DNA of 48,128 nt from JAWKUK01 sp041398605 (GTDB taxonomy: Bacteria > Planctomycetota > UBA1135 > GCA-002686595), in assembly GCA_041398605.1 (NCBI GenBank), contig JAWKUK010000033.1, positions 1 through 48,128 of the forward strand, given 5' to 3'. The position numbers and the translations under genes are program-made. Shown in pieces: positions 19,245-27,000 of this stretch. The notes beneath the pieces were generated by a model. The model had not been told where the DNA came from. It saw only the letters and a program-made list of their open reading frames with translations, and ran no database searches. Position 1 is the stretch's first letter, and each line of letters begins with the position of its first letter.

Positions 19245-20549
19245 TCACGTGCCCGGGCGGCGGGACCGGGCCGCGACGGCGACGACCGCGTCCAGTTGCT
19301 GCGCTAGCGTCGCGCGGACGTCTACGAGCGCCGCTGTGAGGCGGCGCCGGGCGTCGTCGCGCGTGCGCCACGCGCGCATCAAGTGCGCGACGGCCTCGCG
19401 CGCGTCGAGCTGGGTCGGGTCCGCGACCGCGTTGGCCAGGTCGCAGCGCTCGAAGATGCCGCGGAACTTCGGGCTGTACGCGACCGCGCCCGCGGGCACG
19501 CCCGTCGACAACGCAGCGATCGTCGCGTGCATCCGCGTACCGACAAACCAGTCCATGCGCGCGATCTCGTGCTTGATCTCCGAGGCCTCGTACGGCGGCC
19601 GCACCACATGCACGCGCTCCGCGTCTCCGAGCGCGGCCTGCACGCCGAGGCACGCCTCCAGGTCCGACTCGTAATGCCCCACCGCCTCGATGACGTGCGG
19701 CACGAGCGCCACGCGCACATCCGGCTCGGTCAGGAGCTCACGCACGAGCGAGACGGACAGGTCGCGGTAGTCGGCCTTGAAGCCGTAGCTCCTGGCGCGC
19801 TCCTCCGACAGCCACACGAGCCCGCTGACGTTGACTCCGACCACCGGGCCGCGCACGCCCTGGGCCGGATCGAGCCAGCGGTCGAGCACCGGGTCGAGCC
19901 CGCCCGCCCGGCGCCGCACCTCGAGCCCAAACGCCATGTCGACGCCGAGCCGGTGCCGCGCCGGATCGAGCTGGTCCCCGAGCAGGCCGCGCAAGACCTC
20001 GAAGCTGCGCGCATCGCGCGCCCAGGCGTAGTCGGCGGCGCGGACCACCTCGCTCGCTTCACGGCGCATCGCCTCGTCCCGGAACGGCCCGTACGTCTGC
20101 GGCAAGAGCACGAGCGGCGCGCCCTGCTGCAGCGCGATCCGCTTCGGCAACGTCACCGTATCGAAGCGCTCGCGGCCGTACAGGTCCGTAAAGCTGTCGC
20201 CGCCTGAGAGGTCGAGCACAGCGCTCGCCGCGCGGATCGCGGCCAAGCCCGGGCTCATGGCGCGCGGCGTGGCGGCAAAGCGCCCGAGCGCCTGCATCGT
20301 CCGCAGCGTGTCGCCGCGCCACAGGCGACGGGAGTGGTTCGCGCCGAAGAGCTGCACCGGCAGCGGGCCGGCCTCCGTCTGCAACGTCGCAGTCCGCGCG
20401 CCGCGCCGATAGTCGAAGACGCTGAACGTCGCGCCCGGGAGGCGCGCCGCGAGCCCCGTCAACGTCGAGTGGCACAGCGCGTCCACGCCGAGGTTGTTCG
20501 TCCCAGGGGCGGCGCCGAAGAGGCAGATGTGGGGGGGCACGGGAGACAC
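19245..20549 (-). CDS. Polysaccharide pyruvyl transferase family protein
   Basis: The family's first strand begins at HICLFGAAPGTNNLGVDAL, so I place the start at GTG 20549 (another GTG is at 20540). The nearest ATG, 20672, would add about 40 Pro/Arg-rich residues. The ~434-residue protein shows the GT-B-like pattern of CsaB/WcaK-type ketal pyruvyl transferases: the N-terminal NLG motif, LDLSGGDSFTDLYG, a PLVLLPQTYGPFRDEAMRR segment, GVNVSGLVWL, VRVALVPHVIEA, DWFVGTRMHATIAALSTGVP and AVAYSPKFRGIFE. The conserved Arg/His of GTRMHA, implicated in donor binding, is present. Such enzymes transfer pyruvate from phosphoenolpyruvate to sugars of exopolysaccharides. It is transcribed away from the FrhB-like gene at 20877, and the two types commonly co-occur in polysaccharide loci. 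Confidence 0.85.
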   Translation of the reverse strand: MSPVPPHICLFGAAPGTNNLGVDALCHSTLTGLAARLPGATFSVFDYRRGARTATLQTEAGPLPVQLFGANHSRRLWRGDTLRTMQALGRFAATPRAMSPGLAAIRAASAVLDLSGGDSFTDLYGRERFDTVTLPKRIALQQGAPLVLLPQTYGPFRDEAMRREASEVVRAADYAWARDARSFEVLRGLLGDQLDPARHRLGVDMAFGLEVRRRAGGLDPVLDRWLDPAQGVRGPVVGVNVSGLVWLSEERARSYGFKADYRDLSVSLVRELLTEPDVRVALVPHVIEAVGHYESDLEACLGVQAALGDAERVHVVRPPYEASEIKHEIARMDWFVGTRMHATIAALSTGVPAGAVAYSPKFRGIFERCDLANAVADPTQLDAREAVAHLMRAWRTRDDARRRLTAALVDVRATLAQQLDAVVAVAARSRRPGT

Positions 20550-20876
20550 GGCGGGCAGAGGTGCTGGGTCGCGAGGTCTGGGGCGGCCCCCGGTCTCGAT
20601 TTCGGACGCAGCGGCGCGCGTAGGGTACGGCGCCGCGGGGCCGCGTCGCGCGCGACCTGACGGACACTTCATCGCCGCCGCGCGCCCCGGTTCCGTAGCA
20701 TCTCCGCCCACGAGTTCGCGCGCCGCGGCGTACCCCCGCCGGGTCCGTGCCTCGCTCGGGTCTGGCTCCCGGGGAAGACGCGCGGGGAAGACGCGCGGAT
20801 TCCCCGAATGGGCCCAGCTCCAGCCCGCCGCGCGGCCGATGGCGTGTAGGTCACTCCCCCGGTCTCCGCCCCCGCA
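20550..20876. other. Divergent intergenic region of the exopolysaccharide locus
   Basis: About 330 bases separate the leftward pyruvyl transferase and the rightward FrhB-like gene, so it should carry promoters for both. A perfect direct repeat of two 13-base units (GGGGAAGACGCGC, 20771-20796) is followed by GGATTCCCC; it could be a regulator-binding site, which is inference. The minus frame stays open through it, but the translation is low-complexity. Confidence 0.5.
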
Positions 20877-22193
20877 ATGTCCCCGTCGATCCGCTCCATT
20901 CGAGACGTCGCCGAGCGCCAGCTCTGCAACGGCTGCGGCGCGTGCGCCTACGCGGCGCCGGGCGCCGTCACCATGGTCGACGACCTCGAACAAGGGCGCC
21001 GGCCGCTCGTGCGCGAGGGGGCGGACACCACCGGCGCCCTCGCCGTGTGCCCCGGCGTCGGGCTCGACGCGCCGCCGCTGCCGGCCGGCGCCGTGCCCGA
21101 GCTGGTACGCGGCTGGGGCGCAGTGCTCGACGTCTTCGAGGGGTACGCGACGGACGAGGACATTCGTTTCCACGCGTCCAGCGGCGGCGCGGCGACGGCC
21201 CTCGCGACGTTCGGCCTCGCCAGCGGCGGGATGTCCGGCGTCCTGCACATCCGCGCCCGCGAGGACGTGCCCTACCTGAACGAGACCTGCCTCTCGACGA
21301 CGCCGGCCGAGGTCCGGCGCGCAGTCGGCTCGCGCTACGCGCCCGCGAGCCCGTGCGACGGGCTGGCCGCGGTCGAGGCCGCGCCCGGGCCGTGTGTCTT
21401 TATCGGCAAGCCGTGCGACGTCGCCGCGACGCACAAGGCGCGCGCGACGCGGCCTGCGCTCGACGCGAAGCTCGGGGTGACGATCGCGATCTTCTGCGCG
21501 GGCGCGCCCGCCACGCGCGGCACGCTGGAGATGCTGAAGCGCATGGGCTTCGACGACCCGGGCGCCATCGAGGGCCTGCGCTATCGCGGCCACGGCTGGC
21601 CGGGCCGCGCGGCGGCGCGGCTGAAGTCGGGCGCCGGCGGCGAGGCGTCCCTGACCTACCAAGAGTCGTGGGGCGAGGTCCTGCAGCGCTTCGTCCCGTG
21701 GCGCTGCCGCATCTGCCCCGACCACACGGGTGAGTTCGCGGACCTGTCCGTCGGCGACCCGTGGTACCACGACGAGATCCCGGCGAACGAGGCCGGGCGC
21801 TCGCTCGTGATCGTCCGGACCGAGCGCGGCCGGCGCTTCCTGGAGGCCGCCGTCGCGGCGGGAGCGCTGACGCTCGAGCGCCGCGACCCGAGCGCCCTGC
21901 CGCGCTCGCAGCCGAACCTCCTGCGCGTGCGCGGCGCGGTCTTCGGCCGCGTGCTCGTGAGCCGCCTGTTCGGCGCCGCGGCCCCGCGCTATCGCGGCTT
22001 CGGCGTCGCCTCCGTCTGGCTGCGCGACCTGTCGCTCAAGGAGCGCGCGCAGGCCTTCTACGGCACCGTCAAGCGCGTCTTCGCCAAAGGGCTCTTGAAG
22101 CGCCTGCCCGTCCAGCCCTTCACGCCGCCGTCGCCGCGCCCCGCCGCGTCGCCTGCGCCCTCTGCTTCCGAACGCCAGGAGCTGCGCGCATGA
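20877..22193 (+). CDS. FrhB-like (coenzyme F420 hydrogenase/dehydrogenase beta-type) iron-sulfur oxidoreductase
   Basis: The ATG at 20877 gives 438 residues. The N-terminus has a Cys cluster, CNGCGAC (Cys17, 20, 23), in which the usual fourth Cys of C-x2-C-x2-C-x3-C-P is replaced (AYAAPGAV). A Cys at 58 in LAVCPGVG probably completes the cluster, as in other polysaccharide-locus members of this family. The FrhB domains follow: FHASSGGAATALATFGL, CVFIGKPCDVAA, IAIFCAGAPATRGTLEML, LRYRGHGWPG and CRICPDHTGEFADLSVGDPW. The family binds a flavin and Fe-S clusters; in exopolysaccharide loci its real substrate is unknown and the F420 name is only historical. The stop overlaps the start of the polymerase gene (ATGATG), so the two are coupled. 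The gene lies divergent to the pyruvyl transferase. Confidence 0.85.
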   Translation: MSPSIRSIRDVAERQLCNGCGACAYAAPGAVTMVDDLEQGRRPLVREGADTTGALAVCPGVGLDAPPLPAGAVPELVRGWGAVLDVFEGYATDEDIRFHASSGGAATALATFGLASGGMSGVLHIRAREDVPYLNETCLSTTPAEVRRAVGSRYAPASPCDGLAAVEAAPGPCVFIGKPCDVAATHKARATRPALDAKLGVTIAIFCAGAPATRGTLEMLKRMGFDDPGAIEGLRYRGHGWPGRAAARLKSGAGGEASLTYQESWGEVLQRFVPWRCRICPDHTGEFADLSVGDPWYHDEIPANEAGRSLVIVRTERGRRFLEAAVAAGALTLERRDPSALPRSQPNLLRVRGAVFGRVLVSRLFGAAAPRYRGFGVASVWLRDLSLKERAQAFYGTVKRVFAKGLLKRLPVQPFTPPSPRPAASPAPSASERQELRA

Positions 22194-23635
22194 TGCTCGC
22201 CATCCAGGACTACGTCCGCGAGGGCTTCGGCACACGCGAGTACTTCAACCACACAACGGTCCACCCGATCGCGCTCCTCGCGCTCATCGGGCTGTGCGCC
22301 GCGACCGCGCTGCTCTCGCGCCGTTGGCTGCTGTTGCCCACGTTGATCCTGGCGTGTGTCGTGCCCCAGGGGCAGCGCATCGTCGTCGCGGGGCTGGACT
22401 TCAGCTTCATGCGCGTGATCCTGCTGGTCGCAGCTGCGCGCGTCTTCTTCCGCGGCGAGTGGCGCGACGTGCGACCATGCCCGCTCGATCGCGCGATCAT
22501 CGTCTGGAGCGTCGTCGCGTTTGTCGGCGCGGTCTTGCAGATCGGCAACGTCGGCGCTGTCATCTTCCGCGCAGGGCTCGCCTACGACATGCTGGCGGCC
22601 TACGCGCTGTGTCGCGTCGCGCTGCGCGAATGGGAGGACATCGATCGCACCGTTACGTGGCTGATCTTCCTGGCGCTCGGGTCCGTGCTGTTCTTCCTCT
22701 TCGAGAAGAAGACCGGGCGAAACCTGTTCGCGATCATGGGCGGCGTGCCCGAGTTCAGCCACGTCCGCAACGGCAAGGTGCGAGCGCAGGGGCCGTTCGT
22801 ACACGCGATCCTCGCCGGGTGCTACTGGGCGGTGCTCTTGCCCCTCTTTGGCGCCAAGCTGCGCCACCCGTTGCTCCGGCACCGGGCGCTCGGGGTCGCG
22901 GGCCTCATCGCGATCGTCGCGATCGTGTTCGCGTGCGCCTCCAGCACGCCGCTGATGATCGTCGGCTGCTGCGGCCTCGGGGCGATGGTCTACCTGCTCC
23001 GGCACCGCATGAACCAGGTCCGCCTGGCGACGTTCACGGGGCTGTTCGCGCTGCACCTCTACATGAAGCAGCCGGTGTGGCACCTGATCGCGCGCATCGA
23101 CGTCGTCGGCGGCTCGACGGGCTGGCACCGGTACAAGCTCATCCAGAGCGCGATTGACAATTTCCACGAGTGGTGGCTCTGCGGCATCCCGTCCACGGCG
23201 CACTGGGGCTACTTCATGTTCGACGTGACGAACCAGTATGTCCTGGAGGGCGTGCGCTCCGGCTTCGTCGCGATGCTGGCCTTCATCTGGGTCTTTGTCT
23301 GGGCCTATTCCCACGTCGGCGCGACCTGGCGCACGGTGACCGAATCGCGGTATCTCTCCTCACTCAGCTGGGGCATGGGCGTCGCGACCTTCGCGCACAT
23401 GGTCGTGTTCCTCGCAGTCTCGATCTCGCACGCCCAGCAGAACCTGCTCGTCTTCTTCCTGATCTTCGGCATGATCGGGTCGGCCTGGCCGACCTTGGAG
23501 CAGCGCATGGCGACGAAGGACGCCGAGCGCGACGCGGACGCGGCGGCGACCTCCGACGATGGGGCGGTCGGGGACCGCGAGCGCCGCGAGTCTGACCCCA
23601 GGGACGGCACGCTCGGCGCGCCGCTGCACGCGTGA
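22190..23635 (+). CDS. O-antigen ligase/polymerase-like polytopic membrane protein
   Basis: The start at ATG 22190 overlaps the preceding stop; a second ATG follows directly. The 481-residue protein has about ten to twelve hydrophobic segments, for example VHPIALLALIGLCAATALL, LLLPTLILACVVPQG, WLIFLALGSVLFFLF, GLIAIVAIVFACASS and FVAMLAFIWVFVWAY. Between late segments is a larger polar loop containing GGSTGWHRYKLIQSAIDNFH, where O-antigen ligase/Wzy proteins carry their active loop with conserved Arg and His. The tail from about residue 440 is charged and low-complexity. It is expected to polymerise or ligate lipid-linked oligosaccharide at the outer face of the inner membrane. Ligase versus polymerase cannot be separated from sequence alone; the locus context favours the exopolysaccharide polymerase. 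Confidence 0.8.
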   Translation: MMLAIQDYVREGFGTREYFNHTTVHPIALLALIGLCAATALLSRRWLLLPTLILACVVPQGQRIVVAGLDFSFMRVILLVAAARVFFRGEWRDVRPCPLDRAIIVWSVVAFVGAVLQIGNVGAVIFRAGLAYDMLAAYALCRVALREWEDIDRTVTWLIFLALGSVLFFLFEKKTGRNLFAIMGGVPEFSHVRNGKVRAQGPFVHAILAGCYWAVLLPLFGAKLRHPLLRHRALGVAGLIAIVAIVFACASSTPLMIVGCCGLGAMVYLLRHRMNQVRLATFTGLFALHLYMKQPVWHLIARIDVVGGSTGWHRYKLIQSAIDNFHEWWLCGIPSTAHWGYFMFDVTNQYVLEGVRSGFVAMLAFIWVFVWAYSHVGATWRTVTESRYLSSLSWGMGVATFAHMVVFLAVSISHAQQNLLVFFLIFGMIGSAWPTLEQRMATKDAERDADAAATSDDGAVGDRERRESDPRDGTLGAPLHA

Positions 23636-23673
23636 GCGCGGTGCGTCGATCGAGCCCTCGGAGCGCGTGAAGG

Positions 23674-24738
23674 GTGGACACGTTGAAGGCGGAGATGGAA
23701 GCGGAGCCCCGAGGACGGTCGAGCGAGCGCGCGCCGCGCGTGTGCACGGTCGTCGTGAGTTACAACACACGCGAGCTGACGTTGGCGTGCGCCGAATCGT
23801 TCCTCGCGGAGACGCGCGGCATCGCCGCTGAGCTCGTCATTGTCGACAATGCGTCCTCTGACGGCTCGCCCGAAGCGCTCGCGCGCCGCTTTCCACGCGA
23901 CGAGTATCCCAACGTTACGCTCCACCTGCTGGCGGACAACCTCGGGTTCGGCGCCGCGTGCAACCTGGGCGCGCGCGGCACCCGCGCCGAGCGCCTCCTG
24001 ATGCTGAACCCGGACACCGTCGTGCTCGACCGCGGCGTCGAGCGCCTCGTCGAGTTCGCGGATCGGCGCCCCGAAGCGCGTATGTGGGGGGGCCGAACCG
24101 TGTTCCCCGACGGCGCGCTCAACCCCGCGTCGTGCTGGCGGCAGCCCACGCCGTGGAGCTCACTGGTCACGGCGCTCGGGTTCGCCTCGGCGTTGCCCAG
24201 CCTCGGGCTCATGGACCCCGAGGGCTATGGCGGCTGGTTGCGCGACTCCGTGCGCGAGGTCGATATCGTTTCGGGGTGCTTCTTGCTGATCGACCGCCCG
24301 CTCTGGGAAGCGCTCGGCGGCTTCCACCCGGACTTCTTCATGTACGGCGAGGACGCGGACCTCTCCTTGCGCGCCCGCCGCGCGGGCGCGCGGCCGCTGA
24401 TCGACCCCGAGTCCGTCATCGTGCACCTGGGCGGCGCGTCGGAGCGTGTGCGCGCAGACCAGATGGTGCGGCTCTTCACGGGCAAAGCGCAGCTCTACCG
24501 CAAGTTCGCGGCGCCGCTCGCGGCCTGGTGGATGCTGCGCTGCCTCGACCTGTGGGCGCTGCACCGCGCGACGGCGCTGTCGGCCGTCGCGCTCGTGTCG
24601 GCGCGGCGCCGCGAAGCCGCGCGGACGTGGCGCGAGATCTTCCAGCGCCGCGCCGCGTGGCGCGACGCGTTCTGGCGCACGCAGCCGTACGCGAAGGTCG
24701 GCGCTGCGCGCGCGGCGAAGCTCGAGGCCGCGCCATGA
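23674..24738 (+). CDS. Family 2 glycosyltransferase (rhamnosyltransferase-like)
   Basis: The start is GTG 23674 or ATG 23695 in the same frame; the latter sits nearer the first strand and may be the true start. The 354-residue (or 347-residue) protein has the GT-A fold markers: VCTVVVSYNTRELTLACAES, LVIVDNASSDGSPEAL, LHLLADNLGFGAACNLGARG and LLMLNPDTVVLDRGV. Then come the acceptor-side blocks VSGCFLLIDRPLWEALGGF and HPDFFMYGEDADLSLRARRA. This is the pattern of WbbL-type transferases, which add deoxysugars to lipid-linked intermediates on the cytoplasmic face. The DXD equivalent is the NPDT segment. The C-terminal ~60 residues are hydrophobic/basic and may touch the membrane. The stop overlaps the next gene by four bases (ATGA). 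Confidence 0.88.
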   Translation: MDTLKAEMEAEPRGRSSERAPRVCTVVVSYNTRELTLACAESFLAETRGIAAELVIVDNASSDGSPEALARRFPRDEYPNVTLHLLADNLGFGAACNLGARGTRAERLLMLNPDTVVLDRGVERLVEFADRRPEARMWGGRTVFPDGALNPASCWRQPTPWSSLVTALGFASALPSLGLMDPEGYGGWLRDSVREVDIVSGCFLLIDRPLWEALGGFHPDFFMYGEDADLSLRARRAGARPLIDPESVIVHLGGASERVRADQMVRLFTGKAQLYRKFAAPLAAWWMLRCLDLWALHRATALSAVALVSARRREAARTWREIFQRRAAWRDAFWRTQPYAKVGAARAAKLEAAP

Positions 24739-25190
24739 CGCGCCGCGAGGTCCTCGCGGTCGCGTCCGGCGGCGGCCATTGGGTCGAGCTCATGCGGCTC
24801 GCGCCTGCGTTCGAAGGGCGCGACGTCGCATACGTCAGCGTCGCTCAAGAGCTCGCGGCGGACGTCCCCGGGCGCACGTTCTACGCGGTCGTCGACGCGA
24901 CGCGCTGGGACAAGGTGCGGCTCGCGCGCTGCGCGCTGAAGCTCGTCTGGATCGTGCTGCGCGAGCGGCCGCGGGTCGTCGTCTCGACGGGCGCAGCGCC
25001 GGGCTGGTTCGCGCTCGCGTTCGCGCGGCGGCTCGTCGGGGCGCGCACGGTTTGGATCGACAGCATCGCCAACGCCGAGACGCTGTCGCTGAGCGGCCAG
25101 CGCGCCGGCAAGGTCGCCGACCTCTGGCTGACGCAGTGGCCCGAGGTCGCGCGCCCGGGCGGCCCCGAGTATGCAGGGAGCGTGCTGTGA
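24735..25190 (+). CDS. Alg14/PssD-like glycosyltransferase subunit
   Basis: This short protein (151 residues) has the Alg14-type N-terminal half of a split GT-B glycosyltransferase: LAVASGGGHWVELMRLAPAF (the GGGH-x-x-E signature), DVAYVSVAQE, RPRVVVSTGAAPGWFALAFA and GARTVWIDSIANAETLSLSG, ending near DLWLTQWPEV. In exopolysaccharide systems (PssD, CpsF/EpsE types) this subunit anchors and activates the catalytic partner. That partner is encoded immediately downstream with a four-base overlap. Start ATG 24735 overlaps the GT2 stop. Together the two subunits probably transfer a uronic acid or hexose onto a lipid-linked sugar; which sugar is inference only. Confidence 0.88.
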   Translation: MTRREVLAVASGGGHWVELMRLAPAFEGRDVAYVSVAQELAADVPGRTFYAVVDATRWDKVRLARCALKLVWIVLRERPRVVVSTGAAPGWFALAFARRLVGARTVWIDSIANAETLSLSGQRAGKVADLWLTQWPEVARPGGPEYAGSVL

Positions 25191-25789
25191 CGTCGGAGCG
25201 CTCCAACCCGCGCCAGGTCTTCGTCACCGTGGGCTCGCAGATGCCCTTCGCGCGCCTCGTCGACGCCGTGGACCGCTGGCTCGACGCGCGCGCCGCGGCG
25301 AGCGGCGCCGGTGGCGCGGCGTTGCTCCCGTTGCAGGTCTTCGGCCAGATCGGCGCAGCCGCGCGGCCCACGCGAGCGTTCCCGTCGGTCGCTGCGCTGT
25401 CCGCGTCGGAGTACGAAGCCCGCGTCGCTGAGGCGGACCTCGTCGTCGCCCACGCCGGCACCGGCACGATCTTCACCGCGCTGCGCTACGGGACGCCGCT
25501 GCTCGTGCTCGCGCGCCGCGCTGACCTGGCCGAGACGCGCAATGACCACCAGGACGCGACGGCGCTGCGCTTTGAGGCGCGGGGGCTGTTGGAATACGCG
25601 CGCGACGAGCAGGACTTGGCCGACCGCCTCACGCGGTGGGCGGCGGCGCCCCGCGCGCGGGACCACGCGCAGGCGGCGTTCGCCGCGACCGCCAGCGGGC
25701 CGCTCGTCGAGCGCTTGCGCGGCTTCTTCGATGAAGCGCTCGGCGGCGCGTCCGCGGCCCCAGCGCGCGCGCCCGAGGCAACACCATGA
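25187..25789 (+). CDS. Alg13/PssE-like glycosyltransferase subunit
   Basis: The start is GTG 25187, overlapping the upstream stop (GTGA). The 200-residue protein is the C-terminal, donor-binding half of a GT28-type glycosyltransferase: VFVTVGSQMPFARLVDAVDR, VAEADLVVAHAGTGTIFTAL, RYGTPLLVLARRADLAETRN, then DHQDATALRFEARGLLEY. The HAGTGT segment and the downstream acidic/Asn-Asp-His-Gln motif are those that bind the nucleotide sugar in Alg13/MurG. It requires the Alg14-like partner encoded just upstream. The last ~30 residues are Ala/Pro-rich. Its stop overlaps the start of the GT4-type gene by four bases. Confidence 0.88.
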   Translation: MTSERSNPRQVFVTVGSQMPFARLVDAVDRWLDARAAASGAGGAALLPLQVFGQIGAAARPTRAFPSVAALSASEYEARVAEADLVVAHAGTGTIFTALRYGTPLLVLARRADLAETRNDHQDATALRFEARGLLEYARDEQDLADRLTRWAAAPRARDHAQAAFAATASGPLVERLRGFFDEALGGASAAPARAPEATP

Positions 25790-27000
25790 GCGACCGCACC
25801 TTTGACGGCGTCGTCTGCTTCGGCGGCGAGGACTGGTGGTACCACAACCGGGCCCACTTCGACATGCAGATGATGCGCGAGCTCTCGCGCATCGTCCCGG
25901 TGCTGTACGTCAACTCGATCGGCATGCGCATGCCGACGCCAGGCGAAGGCGCGATGTTCGTGCGCCGCGTCACACGCAAGCTGAAGAGCCTCTCGCGAGG
26001 CCTCGTGAAGGTCCGCCCAGGCTTTGCGGTGGCGAGCCCGTTTGTCGTGCCTGGGCGGCGCGGGATGGCGGTCACGCGCGCCTTGCTGCCGCGCCAGATC
26101 CGCCGCTCGGCGCGCCGGATCGGGATCGCGCGCCCGCTCGTGTGGGTCGCGTGCCCGCCGGGCATCGAGGCCGCGGGCGACCTCGGCGGCGTCGGGATGG
26201 TCTACCAACGCACCGACCGCTTCGAGACGTACGAGGGCGTGGACCGCGCGCTGATCGCGGGCTTCGACGCGCGCTTGAAGGCGGAGTCGGACCTCGTCGT
26301 GTATTGCTCGCGCCATCTGTTCGACGCGGAGCAAGGCGCAGCGCGCGCGTCCGAGTACGTCGACCACGGCGTTGACTTCAGCGTCTTCGTCGCGGCGGGG
26401 GACGACCCGGGCGCGTTCGACGCGCGCGCGCCGCAGCGCCTCTCAGGGCTGCCGCGGCCGCGCGTGGGCTTTGTCGGCGACATCGACTCCGCCGTGTTCG
26501 ACGCGGCGCTGCAGCTCGAGGTCGCGCGCCGCATGCCCGAGGTCACGTTTGTCCTGGTGGGGGGCTGCACGCTCGAGGAGGGCTGGGCCGCGACCGCGCC
26601 GAACATCGTGCAGGTGCCGCGGGTGCCCTACGAAGAGGTGCCGCGCCACATGGCCGCGTGTGATGTGCTCTCGATGCCATGGCACCGCTCGGAGTGGATC
26701 GAAGCGTGCAACCCGATCAAGCTCAAGGAGTACCTCGCGACCGGGCGCCCGATCGTCTCGACGCCGTTCCCGGAGCTCGCGAACTACCCCGGGCTCGTCG
26801 AAGTGGGCGCGGACGTCGACGGCTACGTCGCGGCGCTTCGGCGGGCGCTCGGCGAGCGCGACGCTGCCAGCGCGAACGCCGCGCAGGCACACCGTCGCGC
26901 GCACGTCGCAGAGGCGAGCTGGGGCTCGCGTGCAGACCGCGTCCTCGCGCGGCTCGCTGAGCTGGGCGTCCGCGTCGCGTCAGTCGAGGCTCAGCGGTAG
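25786..27000 (+). CDS. GT-B glycosyltransferase (family 4-like)
   Basis: The ATG at 25786 overlaps the upstream stop. The 404-residue protein begins with the pattern seen in capsular or teichuronic-acid type glycosyltransferases: GVVCFGGEDWWYHNRAHFDM, RIVPVLYVNSIGMRMP. The C-terminal Rossmann half carries PRVGFVGDIDSAVFDAALQL, MPEVTFVLVGGC, VPRVPYEEVPRHMAACDVLS and NPIKLKEYLATGRPIVSTPF, the last being the usual donor-binding ending with the E-x-L-A-T-G-x-P block. It is the last gene of the rightward run 20877-27000. Its 3' end overlaps by 21 bases the 3' end of the oppositely directed beta-helix gene. The sugar specificity is unknown. Confidence 0.85.
   Translation: MSDRTFDGVVCFGGEDWWYHNRAHFDMQMMRELSRIVPVLYVNSIGMRMPTPGEGAMFVRRVTRKLKSLSRGLVKVRPGFAVASPFVVPGRRGMAVTRALLPRQIRRSARRIGIARPLVWVACPPGIEAAGDLGGVGMVYQRTDRFETYEGVDRALIAGFDARLKAESDLVVYCSRHLFDAEQGAARASEYVDHGVDFSVFVAAGDDPGAFDARAPQRLSGLPRPRVGFVGDIDSAVFDAALQLEVARRMPEVTFVLVGGCTLEEGWAATAPNIVQVPRVPYEEVPRHMAACDVLSMPWHRSEWIEACNPIKLKEYLATGRPIVSTPFPELANYPGLVEVGADVDGYVAALRRALGERDAASANAAQAHRRAHVAEASWGSRADRVLARLAELGVRVASVEAQR

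Noticed and set aside
19245..22235. A very long minus-strand open frame spanning the pyruvyl transferase and antisense to the FrhB-like gene
   Set aside because: Only the part below 20549 has family motifs. The rest is Arg/Gly-rich low-complexity sequence produced by G+C-biased third positions of the plus-strand gene.
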